Notes: generated by a model from the letters alone, not told the origin. 64,000 nt of DNA from Desulfobulbaceae bacterium (GCA_008933635.1 WBUQ01000003.1:1-64000); one strand, 5' to 3'; shown: positions 15,231 through 24,181, numbered from the stretch's first letter. Program-made: numbers and translations.

Positions 15231-18137
15231 TCAGTGCAGCTTTTTCATGTAATTGTGCACGGCGGCCATCAATCGTTCCTTGTCAAGCTTGATATGGTAT
15301 TCATCGATCCCGACGGCCTTGCCCCGCGCCACATCCTCTTCGCCGGCAAGTGTCGTCAGCGCGATGATCGGCAGGTTGGCGAAACGGGAGTCCGCCCTGA
15401 TGGTCTGTGTGAGTTCGAAGCCATTCATGTTCGGCATTTCGATGTCGGTAACCAGCATCGAAATGCTGTCCTTGTTTTGCTGGAGAACATCCCAGGCGAC
15501 CCTGCCATCCTCGCCCTCGAGAACGTTGTAGCCGGCCTCCATCATGTAGCCTTTGACCTGGTTCCGGAAAAAATTCGAATCCTCAGCAATCAGGATAGTC
15601 GGAGCTTCTCCCGAATCGGATTGATCCGCCCCGAAAACGTCCTTGCCGGCAAACCAGTCGGGGAACAGGGTATTGACCATCTCATAGATATTGACCAGCA
15701 TGGTCGTGTGCTTGTCGATGATGACAGACCCCATGATGCCGTTCTGCTTGAGGGTCACATCATCGATCTCGACGCCGATTTCGAGGGCGTCGATCGGACC
15801 GATGGCGAGAAGACCGACCGAATGGGAGGCGATGTTGAAGACGATGACCAGAAGGTTGTCATGGTCGGCGAGGGGGTGGACCATGGCGACATCGTCGACG
15901 CTGATCAGTGAAAGGCTGCCGCCGCGATACTGCATGACCCTTTTGCCGCCGAGTTCCTCGATGTCCTGCCGGTGGATCTTCTCGATCCGTTCGACCTGGT
16001 TGAGCGGTACGGCGAAGTGTTCGGTTTCGGAACTGCGGAAGATGAGCAGGGCCTGTTTGTCCTTTTTGGCCCGTATCGCCTCTTCTGCCGACAGGGCAAC
16101 CTCGGACGCTCGGTCAGTGCCGTCGAGCGAGGTCAGATTGGCCATCCGGGCTATATTGCTGACGTCGAGGATCAGGGCGATGCGGCCGTCACCCATGATG
16201 GTCGCGCCGGCATAGCCTTTACACTGCTGCAGGTGTCGTCCCAGGGGTTTGATGACGATTTCCTCGGAATCCTGGAGCCGATCGACGATCAGGCCGTATT
16301 TCATCGCACCTGTTGAGACCACGACAATATTGAGGGCGCTGGAGGATGCATAACGGCGATCGAGAACGGACCGCGGCTGCTGGTCCTGGCTCTCTCCCTG
16401 CTTTCCCTCTGCAGAGGTGGCGCCGGAGTTGAAATACGGTGAATGTTTTCCCCGTCGGTCAGAGATCTGTTCGCGCCGGTCAGGTTTCAACGCCTGCTCG
16501 TTGGCATCCCAGTAGGTACGTTCGATTCCGAGGACATCGGCGAGGCGGATCAGCGGCAGCAGGTTGCCGCGCAGACGGACCACCTCGGCATTGCCGACGC
16601 GCTCAATCCGTTGCTTGACCTGGCTGGCAGGGATGCGCAGCAGCTCCTCGAGGTTGACCTGGGGGATGGCGTACCGTTCGCCGCCGGTCATGATGATCTG
16701 GCACGGAATGATGGCGAGGGTAAGCGGCAGCTTGATCGAGATGGTCGTGCCCCTGCCGACTTCGGATATGATGTCGACATGGCCGCCAAGCTGGTCGAGG
16801 TTGGTTTTGACGACATCCATGCCGACACCGCGGCCGGAGACGTCGGTGACCTGTTTTGCCATGGAGAACCCGGGCAGGAAGATCAGATTGATCTTCTCCT
16901 TTTCCGACATCACCTGGGTCTGTTCAACGGTCAGCAGGCCCTTCCTCACGGCGCTGGCGGCCAGGGCATCGCCGTCGATACCCTTGCCGTCGTCGCTGAT
17001 TTCGATCACCACCTGGCCCGCTTCATGATAGGCCTTGAGGATGACCATGCCGGTTTCCGACTTGCCGATCCGTTTGCGCTCCTCGGGTGGTTCGATCCCG
17101 TGGTCGACGGAGTTGCGCACCAGGTGGGTCAGCGGGTCGTTGATCGCTTCGATGATGGTCTTGTCGAGTTCGACATCCTTGCCGACGATGGTCAGATCAA
17201 TGGTCTTTTTCAGTTTCTTCGACAGATCGCGGACGACCCGGGGAAATTTGTTGAAGACGTTGCCGATCGGCTGCATGCGTGTCAGCATGATCGCCTCCTG
17301 CAGTTCGGAAGTGATCAGGTCAATCCGCTGACCGACGGTCTCGGCATTGCGGAAATCTTCTGAGGCTATGGTCTGCAGCAGCTGGTTGCGACTCAGAACC
17401 AGTTCGCCGGCAAGGTTCATCAGCGAATCAAGGAGGCTGACATGGACCCGGATCGAGGTTTCGCCCTTTGACTGGGTCGTCTTCGATGACTCCTTGACTG
17501 AGAGAGCGGAGGATTTCAGTGATCCGACGTGCAGTCCTTCGCTGCTGATTTCCGCCTCAGACTCAGATTCGGCGTCAAGGTCGGCATCATCCTCGGAAAA
17601 ATCATATTTCTCTTCTTCGGCGAATTCACGCTCTTCCGGAAGAACATCTGCGGGTTCTGCAGGGAACTGTTCGGCGTGTAGCGGTTCCGGCACGTGGGGC
17701 GGGGGAACCGGGGCGGCCGGTGTGGCTCTTTCAACGGCCGGTTTTGCCTGCCTGCCCTCGGCGATGGTATTCAACGGTTCGATAAACGATGATATGTCCG
17801 TTTCGTTGCTGTTCTGGACATCTTCGATCATCCGCTGGAGCTGATCGGCGGCGAGCAGCAGGATGTTGACGATTTCGGGGGTGGGGACCAGTTTCTTGCT
17901 GCGGATCATTCCGAGGACATTTTCGGCTGCATGGGAGAGTTCCTGAATGGCAGTGAGACCCATGAATCCGGCGCCGCCCTTGATCGAATGGGCGGCGCGG
18001 AAGACCTTGTTGACAAGGTCTTCGTCGATATTTTCACCCGCTTCCTCAATGGCGAGAAGATCGTTTTCAATATCGGCTAGATGCTCCAGGGATTCTTCGA
18101 TAAAACCCTGCAATATTTCATCGTCTTCGATCTGCAT
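15231..18137 (-). CDS. cheA: Hybrid chemotaxis histidine kinase CheA with two CheW domains and a receiver
   Basis: 968 residues, much longer than classical CheA. Order: HPt domain with phospho-His H50 (AAHSIKGG), an acidic linker (about 105-235) with no clear P2 domain, dimerisation helices, HATPase (HLVRNSVDHGIEPP; ISDDGKGI), a CheW-like domain interrupted by a hydrophilic insert (about residues 560-600, GKQGESQDQQPRS), a second CheW-like region (from about 685), and a C-terminal receiver with ILIAEDS and the phospho-Asp in VTDIEMPNMNG. It autophosphorylates and feeds CheB, CheY and probably its own receiver, which may act as a phosphate sink. First gene of the operon. Confidence 0.93.
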   Translation of the reverse strand: MQIEDDEILQGFIEESLEHLADIENDLLAIEEAGENIDEDLVNKVFRAAHSIKGGAGFMGLTAIQELSHAAENVLGMIRSKKLVPTPEIVNILLLAADQLQRMIEDVQNSNETDISSFIEPLNTIAEGRQAKPAVERATPAAPVPPPHVPEPLHAEQFPAEPADVLPEEREFAEEEKYDFSEDDADLDAESESEAEISSEGLHVGSLKSSALSVKESSKTTQSKGETSIRVHVSLLDSLMNLAGELVLSRNQLLQTIASEDFRNAETVGQRIDLITSELQEAIMLTRMQPIGNVFNKFPRVVRDLSKKLKKTIDLTIVGKDVELDKTIIEAINDPLTHLVRNSVDHGIEPPEERKRIGKSETGMVILKAYHEAGQVVIEISDDGKGIDGDALAASAVRKGLLTVEQTQVMSEKEKINLIFLPGFSMAKQVTDVSGRGVGMDVVKTNLDQLGGHVDIISEVGRGTTISIKLPLTLAIIPCQIIMTGGERYAIPQVNLEELLRIPASQVKQRIERVGNAEVVRLRGNLLPLIRLADVLGIERTYWDANEQALKPDRREQISDRRGKHSPYFNSGATSAEGKQGESQDQQPRSVLDRRYASSSALNIVVVSTGAMKYGLIVDRLQDSEEIVIKPLGRHLQQCKGYAGATIMGDGRIALILDVSNIARMANLTSLDGTDRASEVALSAEEAIRAKKDKQALLIFRSSETEHFAVPLNQVERIEKIHRQDIEELGGKRVMQYRGGSLSLISVDDVAMVHPLADHDNLLVIVFNIASHSVGLLAIGPIDALEIGVEIDDVTLKQNGIMGSVIIDKHTTMLVNIYEMVNTLFPDWFAGKDVFGADQSDSGEAPTILIAEDSNFFRNQVKGYMMEAGYNVLEGEDGRVAWDVLQQNKDSISMLVTDIEMPNMNGFELTQTIRADSRFANLPIIALTTLAGEEDVARGKAVGIDEYHIKLDKERLMAAVHNYMKKLH

Positions 18138-18305
18138 AAACCACCCCTGCTGTAAAAGGAATAATGGTGTTAACTTACTTAATTAATACATAAGGGTCGG
18201 CTAATGTACAGGGCTTTTTCAGGTGACACGGCCCGTATCAACGATAGCTCTGAAGGTGGCGAAACCCAGCTGACCTGCGATCGAAATTGCTGTTGATCTG
18301 CGTAG
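18138..18305 (-). promoter_or_regulatory. AT-rich leader upstream of cheA
   Basis: The region between slyD and cheA contains a 25-base AT-rich run near 18172-18196, striking against GC-rich surroundings. A promoter for the cheA operon is expected here. I could not align a good -35/-10 pair or a sigma-28 or sigma-54 site, so only the location is proposed. Confidence 0.3.
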
Positions 18306-18740
18306 TTACCGATCAATCCCGATAATTGTGACAGTATAGGTAAGATGGTGACCGGCCAGGGGGTGGTTGTAGTCTACCTCGATCTCGGAATCGGTAACTC
18401 TGAGGACGGTTGCCGGGACAACATGTTCCTGTCCGTCCTTTTCGGTCTTCAGGGAGAGGACCATGCCGGGTTTCGGGCTGAGCTTCTCGATCATCTGGCT
18501 GTTTTTGATAACCTGGACGAGGTCCTTGTGGCGAGGTCCGAAACCTTCATCGGGAGAAAGCCTGACGGTTTTGCTGTCGCCGATCGCCATGCCGAGCAGG
18601 GCTTCTTCGAGTGTGGGTGGCAATTCCAGCTTGCCGATAGTGACGGTCAGTGGATCGTCCTTGCCGACTTCGGTGAAGATATCGCCGTTGTCAAGTCTTC
18701 CGGTGAAAGCAAGGGTGACAGTATCGTTCTGTTGTATCAT
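18306..18740 (-). CDS. SlyD/SlpA-type FKBP peptidyl-prolyl isomerase
   Basis: 144 residues. The FKBP strands (VTLAFTGRLDNGDIF, then TLEEALLGMAIGDSKTVRL and PDEGFGPR) flank an insert-in-flap domain (LSPKPGMVLSLKTEKDG), and the C-terminal strands include VDYNHPLAGHHLTYTV, the hallmark of the SlyD/SlpA group. It catalyses proline cis-trans isomerisation and chaperones folding in the cytoplasm. It lacks the metal-binding His-rich tail of E. coli SlyD, so it is closer to SlpA. AAGGAG precedes the ATG. It is monocistronic and divergent from hisI. Confidence 0.9.
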   Translation of the reverse strand: MIQQNDTVTLAFTGRLDNGDIFTEVGKDDPLTVTIGKLELPPTLEEALLGMAIGDSKTVRLSPDEGFGPRHKDLVQVIKNSQMIEKLSPKPGMVLSLKTEKDGQEHVVPATVLRVTDSEIEVDYNHPLAGHHLTYTVTIIGIDR

Positions 18741-19045
18741 GGAAAATCTGGCTCCTTGGAATATGCAGATATCTATCGGTCGGTGGTATTGTCAGCCGTT
18801 GCCTGGGACAGCGGGATCCCATCCCGATCAGGGAGATGGATTCTACCTTTTTTCAGCCGAGAATAGCAAGTTCTATGAAGGGCTTGGTTGCCGTCAGGCG
18901 CCATTTCTTGACAGAAATTTCATAAGCGATTAGAATGTCAAATTTTTCATGTTGATTGATGAAGTTGTCCCGAATCAAGGCCCAGCTGTAGGGGAGTGCG
19001 ACTCACGATGCTGACCGAGGAAAAGGGCGAGGAAGGTGGAAAGAG
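18741..19045. other. Divergent intergenic region between slyD and hisI
   Basis: About 305 bases between two outward-facing genes. It holds the ribosome binding site of slyD at one end and a strong sigma-70-type promoter for hisI at 18908-18936. No gene is visible; a short frame starting at 18949 (21 codons) has no ribosome binding site and no run of His codons, so it is not a convincing his leader peptide. Confidence 0.6.
18908..18936 (+). promoter_or_regulatory. Sigma-70 promoter for hisI-hisG
   Basis: Exact consensus -35 TTGACA (18908-18913), 17-base spacer, and -10 TAGAAT (18931-18936, 5 of 6). The predicted start near 18943 gives a leader of about 100 bases before hisI. This is the best promoter match in the window. 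Confidence 0.68.
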
Positions 19046-19438
19046 ATGGTGCGACTCAATTTTGACAAATCGGCGGATGGGCTCATTCCTGCCATCGTCC
19101 AGGAATACGGTACCGGTCTGGTACTGATGCTCGCCTATATCAACAGGCTATCCTGGGAGAAAACCCTTGAAACCGGCAAGGCTCATTTCTGGAGCAGGTC
19201 GCGGCAATCGCTGTGGCTGAAAGGTGAGTCTTCCGGGCATGTCCAGCTCGTGCGGGAAATCCTGGTTGATTGCGATGAGGATACAGTGATTTTCCAGGTC
19301 GAGCAACTCGGTGGGGCGGCGTGCCATACCGGTCATATATCCTGTTTCTTCCGCAGAGTAGTGGGAGATGACCTGGAGATCGAGGGAAAGCCGGTCTTTG
19401 ACCCGGCACAGGTGTATGGAAGCAAAGGGAACAAGTAA
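19046..19438 (+). CDS. hisI: Phosphoribosyl-AMP cyclohydrolase HisI
   Basis: 130 residues, the stand-alone HisI form without a fused HisE. It opens the purine ring of phosphoribosyl-AMP in the third step of histidine synthesis. Zinc and magnesium ligand motifs are visible: DCDEDT and [11 protein letters not shown], along with [28 protein letters not shown] site precedes the ATG. The gene lies 51 bases before hisG with a strong promoter upstream; the remaining his genes are not in the window. Confidence 0.94.
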   Translation: MVRLNFDKSADGLIPAIVQEYGTGLVLMLAYINRLSWEKTLETGKAHFWSRSRQSLWLKGESSGHVQLVREILVDCDEDTVIFQVEQLGGAACHTGHISCFFRRVVGDDLEIEGKPVFDPAQVYGSKGNK

Positions 19439-19489
19439 CCACTATGTATCGCCCGGCGAGGGCTGAGAATGTTTGATGGAGAGTATGCG

Positions 19490-20362
19490 ATGACCCAGTT
19501 GAAGCTCGGTCTGCCGAAGGGCAGCCTGGAAAATGCAACGATCAGTCTGTTCGAGAAGGCCGGATGGCTGATCAAGCCCGCAGCACGGAATTATTTCCCG
19601 GAGATCGATGACCCGGAGCTGGCGTGCTCGATCTGCCGCCCGCAGGAAATGTCGCGCTATGTCGAAAGCGGCATGCTCGATGCCGGTATCACCGGCAAGG
19701 ACTGGACCATGGAGAACATGTCCGACACGGTCCTCGTCTGCGACCTGGTGTATTCGAAAGTCAGTCGCCGGCCGACCCGCTGGATAATCGCGGTTGCCGG
19801 CAACTCAGACATCCGGACCATCGAAGATCTCGAAGGCAAGAAGATCTCGACCGAGCTGGTCAATGTGACCCGCAGGTTCTTTGAAGAGAAGAACATCAAC
19901 GTGGACATAGAATTTTCCTGGGGGGCGACGGAGGCGAAGGTGGTTTCCGGCCTTGTCGATGCAATTGTCGAGGTGACCGAGACCGAGAGCACCATCCGCG
20001 CCCATGGTTTGCGCATTATCCACGAACTGATGACCTCCAATACCCAGTTCATCGCTAACAAAGAGTCGTGGAATGACCCGTGGAAGCGGGAGAAAATAGA
20101 GAACATCGCGATGATGCTGCAGGGGGCGTTGCGGGCCGATCGCATCGTCGGAATGAAAATGAATGTGGCCAAGGACAACCTCGAGGCGGTAGTGAGCCTG
20201 CTCCCCAGCCTCAACGCACCGACCATCGCCGGTCTGTATAATCAGGACTGGTACTCGGTGGAAACTGTCATTTCCGAAGATGTGGTGCGCGATCTCATCC
20301 CGAAGCTGCGGAAAAACGGGGCGGAAGGGATAATTGAATACTCGCTCAACAAGGTTATCTGA
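19490..20362 (+). CDS. hisG: ATP phosphoribosyltransferase HisG (long form)
   Basis: 290 residues. HisG catalyses the first committed step of histidine synthesis. The length and the C-terminal segment ([18 protein letters not shown] to [11 protein letters not shown]) show the long form with a regulatory ACT-like domain for histidine feedback, which does not need HisZ. N-terminal LGLPKGSLE and the PRPP-binding-type region [19 protein letters not shown] are typical. ATG 19490 is preferred because the family begins there; an in-frame ATG at 19469 adds seven residues. A strong terminator follows. Confidence 0.94.
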   Translation: MTQLKLGLPKGSLENATISLFEKAGWLIKPAARNYFPEIDDPELACSICRPQEMSRYVESGMLDAGITGKDWTMENMSDTVLVCDLVYSKVSRRPTRWIIAVAGNSDIRTIEDLEGKKISTELVNVTRRFFEEKNINVDIEFSWGATEAKVVSGLVDAIVEVTETESTIRAHGLRIIHELMTSNTQFIANKESWNDPWKREKIENIAMMLQGALRADRIVGMKMNVAKDNLEAVVSLLPSLNAPTIAGLYNQDWYSVETVISEDVVRDLIPKLRKNGAEGIIEYSLNKVI

Positions 20363-20400
20363 AATGTCTTTGGGCGGGGTCTTCCCCTGAATTACTCTGA

Positions 20401-20441
20401 GAAACGGCTGCCGGGTCATCCAGCAGCCGTTTCTCATTTTT
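20401..20441 (+). terminator. Rho-independent terminator after hisG
   Basis: Perfect 11-bp stem GAAACGGCTGC (20401-20411) and GCAGCCGTTTC (20423-20433) with an 11-base loop, followed by a T-rich tail at 20436-20441. It lies 38 bases past the hisG stop and only 16 bases before engB. Confidence 0.9.
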
Positions 20442-20456
20442 CAACCAGAAAAAGCC

Positions 20457-21053
20457 ATGAATTTTTCCGATGTACAGTTTATCCTGAGCGCTCACAGCCT
20501 CAAACAGCTGCCTGATACGGGACTGCCGGAGATCGCCTTCGCGGGCCGGTCGAATGTCGGGAAATCGAGTCTCATCAATTGCCTGATTGGCAGAAAGGCA
20601 TTGGTGAAGGTCAGCAGTCGCCCCGGAAAGACTCAGGCGCTGAATTTTTTTCAGTGCGGTGACGAACTTTATCTGGTTGACTTACCGGGGTATGGTTTCG
20701 CCCGTGTGGCCAAGACGACACAGGATAGCTGGCAGGATCTGATCACCGGCTATCTTGAAACCCGGTCAACGTTGAAATGTGTGGTGGTGATCATCGATCT
20801 CCGACACCCTCCCAAGAATCCCGACACCCAGCTGATTTCCTGGCTCAGGCTCAAAGGGATCCCAACTTTGCCGGTATACACGAAAATGGACAAGCTTTCC
20901 GGTAACGAGCGGAATAAGAACGCGAAATTGCTGGACAGCGGACATGATATTCAGGCAGGTGGCAGGATTTTATTCTCTTCGAAAACCGGGCAGGGACGGG
21001 ACGAGTTGCTCAAGGCAATGGCAGCTTTCCTGGCAGATGGGGGGCCGGGTTGA
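20457..21053 (+). CDS. engB: Ribosome biogenesis GTPase EngB/YihA
   Basis: 198 residues, the normal length for the small essential GTPase that helps assemble the large ribosomal subunit. G motifs are clear: GRSNVGKSSLIN (G1), DLPGYGFA (G3), YTKMDK (G4, where TKxDK is typical) and SSKTGQG (G5). The start ATG lies just after the hisG terminator, and the ribosome binding site is weak (AGAAAAAG). It is not functionally linked to its neighbours. Confidence 0.94.
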   Translation: MNFSDVQFILSAHSLKQLPDTGLPEIAFAGRSNVGKSSLINCLIGRKALVKVSSRPGKTQALNFFQCGDELYLVDLPGYGFARVAKTTQDSWQDLITGYLETRSTLKCVVVIIDLRHPPKNPDTQLISWLRLKGIPTLPVYTKMDKLSGNERNKNAKLLDSGHDIQAGGRILFSSKTGQGRDELLKAMAAFLADGGPG

Positions 21054-21124
21054 ACAGAGGCGGAGAATCCGTAACGTTCCATTCTATGGTCTCTTGACAA
21101 AAGGGGCGGCTGTAAAGGGCGACA

Positions 21125-21376
21125 ATGACGCTTATTGCAGAGTGGCGGTGCTGGCAGATAATGCAGTGCGATCCGGAAACCAGGTGTCCGGTGAGAGACA
21201 ATCAGGCAGAGGAATGTTGGGAAATCATCGGTTCGCATGATCCCTGCGCGTTCAACATCTGCAGGGATTGCCTGGTATATGTGGCGAAAATGAAGGATTC
21301 CTGCCTGACTCCTGAGGAACTGATCGAAATTCTCAACAAGAAGGGGCTGTGCCGGGCAGCTGAACTCCTGAAATAG
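21125..21376 (+). CDS. Small cysteine-rich two-CW-type protein
   Basis: 83 residues with seven Cys plus paired Cys-Trp motifs: RCWQIMQC, then ECWEIIG and CAFNICRDCLVY. This repeated CW arrangement resembles the two-CW family found in deltaproteobacteria, often near chemotaxis or signalling genes. The Cys pattern suggests metal or cluster binding, not shown. The start at 21125 is chosen because it precedes the first CW motif; the ribosome binding site (AAAGGGCG) is modest. It sits just upstream of, and convergent with, the motB-linked response regulator. Function unknown. Confidence 0.65.
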   Translation: MTLIAEWRCWQIMQCDPETRCPVRDNQAEECWEIIGSHDPCAFNICRDCLVYVAKMKDSCLTPEELIEILNKKGLCRAAELLK

Positions 21377-21410
21377 GGAGGCCGGAAGAAAGAGGATATC
21401 CCGGCAGGGA

Positions 21411-21782
21411 TCATCCGCAGACGCTTCGGATAGCCTCGGCCAGCACGGCGAGGTCAGGCAGAGGCTTGTGGAAGACAGCCCCTGGATCAACCCCGATGTC
21501 GCTGAGCGCTGCCGGGGGATGGTAGTCCGTCGAACCGGTATGGATGATAAAACGGAGGGACGGTTGCAGCCGATGCGCCCTGACGATGGTCTCGTTTCCG
21601 TCCATGCCGGGCAATCGCATATCGACAATGGCTGCGTCAACTTTCGTGCGCTGCAGGATTTCCAGGCCCTCCTCTCCTGACGTGGCCCCGATCACGTCGA
21701 AATCCTCATCTTCCAGAAAGGCGCTCAGGCTCTTCAGCAGACTGATTTCGTCATCGATGATCAGTACCCTGAAGGCCGGCAT
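21411..21782 (-). CDS. Single-domain response regulator at the end of the motAB run
   Basis: 123-residue receiver: acidic D10-D11, phospho-Asp D54 in IVDMRLPGMDG, Thr in IHTGST and Lys in FHKPL. ATG 21782 has a GGGGAGGAAG site; a longer frame reaching into motB has no family-like sequence. It follows motB on the same strand by 80 bases, so it may be co-expressed and could act on the motor or on another output. There is no output domain. The GSTDYHP segment after the Thr is unlike CheY, so I do not call it CheY. Confidence 0.85.
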   Translation of the reverse strand: MPAFRVLIIDDEISLLKSLSAFLEDEDFDVIGATSGEEGLEILQRTKVDAAIVDMRLPGMDGNETIVRAHRLQPSLRFIIHTGSTDYHPPAALSDIGVDPGAVFHKPLPDLAVLAEAIRSVCG

Positions 21783-21862
21783 GGTCCGCTTCCTCCCCGC
21801 CGTATCCTGACTGTCATAAACATCCCTGCCAATTTTGCTTTTGCGGCTGGATCTGCCAGCCG

Positions 21863-22792
21863 TCACTCCTCCGCTCTCGGGCCACTGGTCGGTTCTCCCT
21901 GTTCGCCGATCGCCGAGAGGATGACAATGTCGACACGCCGGTTTTTCTGCCGGCCTTCCGGGGTGCTGTTGTCGGCAATAGGCCGGTACTCCCCGTAGCC
22001 GATGGCAGAGAGCTTCTCCGGGGCGAAGGCGTGGGTTCCGATCAGATACTGGACAAGGTTGGTGGCCCTGGCCGTCGAAAGTTCCCAGTTGGAAGGGAAG
22101 GAGGGCGTCCTGATCGGGACGTTGTCGGTATGCCCCTCTATGCGGATGGCGTTGGTGTAGTCGTCGATCGCGGCGGCGATATCCTTGAGCAGCGGTTTCG
22201 ATTCCGCCCTGACCGTGGCGCTGCCGGAATCGAAGAATTCCGTGTCCTTGAGGCTGATGACGAGCCCCCGCGAATCGACCGTCAGCTTGACTTTCTGTTC
22301 GGCCCCACGCTCTTCGAGAAAGGCAGTGATCTTTTCCTTGATCTGCCGGAATTCTTTGCTGTCAGCCTTTGTTTTGGCAGCATCTTTCTTCGGGTCGGGC
22401 GGGGGGATGTCCTTGGCGGGATCCTCCAGCTGGTCCTGCTGCTCTTGACCGGCATCCTTCTTTTCGCCGGTTTTCTGTTTCTCTTCCTCCTTTTTTCCCA
22501 GTTCTCCCGCCTCAGGGACAGTCATCCTTCTCCGTTTTTCCGGGACAATGCCCGGTACCGGCATGATCTCGTTCGACTGGATGACATTGAAGGCGGGCGA
22601 GGAACTGCTTTTCGTCATGCCGAATGCGGCGTTGTAGGAGGCGATAACCTGCTCGACCTTCTGCTTGTCGACGTAGGACATGGCATAGAGGGTCACGAAA
22701 ACGGCAAAGAGCAGGGTGATGAAATCGGCGTAGGAAACCAACCAGCGTTCATGGTTCGGTTCCTTTTCGTGTTCCTGCTTTCTTTTGGCCAT
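21863..22792 (-). CDS. motB: Flagellar motor stator protein MotB
   Basis: 309 residues. One N-terminal membrane helix carries the proton-conducting Asp (D23 in SYADFITLL). A long charged linker of about 65 residues, rich in Lys, Glu and Gln (residues about 85-150), leads to an OmpA-like peptidoglycan-binding domain with FFDSGSATVR, IEGHTDNVPI and GYGEYRPIADNSTPEGRQKNRRV. It pairs with MotA to form the stator ring; motA lies 2 bases upstream. The extended linker is longer than in E. coli and may be the plug or tether region. Confidence 0.93.
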   Translation of the reverse strand: MAKRKQEHEKEPNHERWLVSYADFITLLFAVFVTLYAMSYVDKQKVEQVIASYNAAFGMTKSSSSPAFNVIQSNEIMPVPGIVPEKRRRMTVPEAGELGKKEEEKQKTGEKKDAGQEQQDQLEDPAKDIPPPDPKKDAAKTKADSKEFRQIKEKITAFLEERGAEQKVKLTVDSRGLVISLKDTEFFDSGSATVRAESKPLLKDIAAAIDDYTNAIRIEGHTDNVPIRTPSFPSNWELSTARATNLVQYLIGTHAFAPEKLSAIGYGEYRPIADNSTPEGRQKNRRVDIVILSAIGEQGEPTSGPRAEE

Positions 22793-22794
22793 GT

Positions 22795-23565
22795 TCAGCT
22801 TTCCGTCGTCTTGCGTTTTTCAGGCGGGAGGAAACCCTGGAGCTTTAAGGTCATCAGGCGCGGATTCATCCCGGACTGGATGTCGAGCAGACCTTCAATC
22901 AACAGGGTCTTCAGCAGGACCTGGGTCTTCAGCCGCTTCTTGAGTTTGGAGCTGGCCGGCAGGCAGACGATATTGGCGATGACCAGACCGTAGATGGTGG
23001 CAACGAAGGCAACGGCAATACCGGCACCCAGTTTCGTGGGGTCGGAGAGATTCTGCATGACATGGATAAGGCCGAGCACCGCGCCGATGATGCCGATTGT
23101 CGGGGCAAACCCGCCAGCCGCTTCGAAGACTTCGACGCCAGCCTTTTCGCTGGATTCGTAGGCGGCAAGCTCGATTTCCATGAAGGTGCTGAACTGCTGC
23201 GGGTCGGTGCCGTCAACGATGAGTTGCAGGGCCTTGGCCTTGAACGGGTCGTTGCTCGCTTCCTGGACCATTGGCTGCAGGGCGAGCAATCCGTTATGGC
23301 GGGCCATGTTGCCGTAGGAGGCGAGATCGGCGATGACCTGGTCCATGTCCTCTTTCGGCGGGAGGAAGATCTTCTTGAGGTCTTTCAGGGCCTTGATCAG
23401 GTCGCCCATCGGGAAGGAGACGAAGGTGGCTCCCATCGTGCCTCCGGCGACGATCAGGAAAGCGGTGGGCTGAATCAGCGAACTCGTATGCCCACCCTCG
23501 AGGATATTGCCGCCGAGGATGCCGGCGAGGGCAATCAGAAGACCGAGAATTGTTGCGATATCCAT
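22795..23565 (-). CDS. motA: Flagellar motor stator protein MotA
   Basis: 256 residues with four membrane helices. The N-terminus (MDIATILGLLIALAGILGGN) and the FLIVAGGTMGATFVSFP segment are typical of the MotA/PomA family; the cytoplasmic loop holds charged residues for FliG contact, and FAPTIGIIGAVLGLIHVM with TIYGLVIANIV forms helices 3 and 4. With MotB it builds the ion-driven stator. The ion (H+ or Na+) cannot be told from sequence alone. It is located between flbD and motB, co-directional. Confidence 0.94.
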   Translation of the reverse strand: MDIATILGLLIALAGILGGNILEGGHTSSLIQPTAFLIVAGGTMGATFVSFPMGDLIKALKDLKKIFLPPKEDMDQVIADLASYGNMARHNGLLALQPMVQEASNDPFKAKALQLIVDGTDPQQFSTFMEIELAAYESSEKAGVEVFEAAGGFAPTIGIIGAVLGLIHVMQNLSDPTKLGAGIAVAFVATIYGLVIANIVCLPASSKLKKRLKTQVLLKTLLIEGLLDIQSGMNPRLMTLKLQGFLPPEKRKTTES

Positions 23566-23617
23566 ATATTACCTTGAAAAAAAGCCTGCAGGGACACGGG
23601 AGGAAGGGCGATCACAC

Positions 23618-23839
23618 TCATTTCCCGTCCTGCGGAAGCAGGGACTGATACCCTGCACGCCGCATGACCTCGGCGCTGAATTCGATGATCTTTTCCCTGA
23701 TCACTTCCCCCGATTCGAGCACAATATACCTGTTGCCGTTGCTGAGGGTGATGCAGGTGTCGGGAGACTCCTCGATAATCTCTATCAGCGTATGGTTCAG
23801 CAGACATTCGTGGCCGTTCATCTTTGTCAGCTTGATCAT
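23618..23839 (-). CDS. flbD: Flagellar FlbD-family protein
   Basis: 73 residues from ATG 23839, starting MIKLTKMNGHECLLN as in the FlbD family of small proteins encoded next to motA. LIEIIEESPDTCITLSNG and YIVLESGEVIREKI fill the short beta-rich domain. The biochemical role of this short family is not established (it is distinct from the Caulobacter sigma-54 regulator of the same name). The upstream in-frame extension is not family-like. It is 52 bases before motA and likely heads the flbD-motA-motB operon. Confidence 0.88.
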   Translation of the reverse strand: MIKLTKMNGHECLLNHTLIEIIEESPDTCITLSNGNRYIVLESGEVIREKIIEFSAEVMRRAGYQSLLPQDGK

Positions 23840-24181
23840 GGGCAGGGGACTGGACAGGGCGTTCCTTGGTCCGGGCAGAAGAATGGAGTAGAGGCCTTTG
23901 GCCGATAACGTTTTCAGTTTAGCGTGGAAGTCGGCCCCAGGCAAGAAATTTTAGCTACTTATCTCCACCGCGGGCGAGGACCGGCGACGATTCTGCAGCC
24001 AGAGATCTTCCACTGCCGGCACTGCGGGGGGAAGAGCAGGAAAATTTCGGGAAATATTCCGGCAAACTGGTACAATACAACAGAAAACCTTGTAATCAGC
24101 CGGTCCGCTGTCCTCCCTTGCGAATGTGTCCGGCCGGCTCAGTGCAGGGGCCCATCCGCCACTCTGACGACAGGAACGACC
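23840..24181. other. Divergent intergenic region between flbD and DUF6909-like gene
   Basis: About 340 bases between outward-facing genes. It contains an exact sigma-28-type -10 box on the plus strand at 23901-23908. A TACAAT at 24071-24076 resembles a -10, but no -35 aligns with it. No gene is supported here; in-frame extensions of the flanking genes into it look non-coding. Confidence 0.5.
23882..23908 (+). promoter_or_regulatory. Possible FliA (sigma-28) promoter
   Basis: GCCGATAA at 23901-23908 matches the sigma-28 -10 consensus at all eight positions. The -35 window with an 11-base spacer (23882-23889, AATGGAGT) matches TAAAGTTT poorly. On the plus strand it would transcribe the DUF6909-like/kinase operon with a long leader of about 270 bases. 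The exact -10 beside a motor operon is suggestive but not proof. Confidence 0.3.

Noticed and set aside
18949-19014. 21-codon frame in the hisI leader as a histidine attenuator peptide
   Set aside because: No His codons in series, no ribosome binding site and no terminator-like alternative hairpin.
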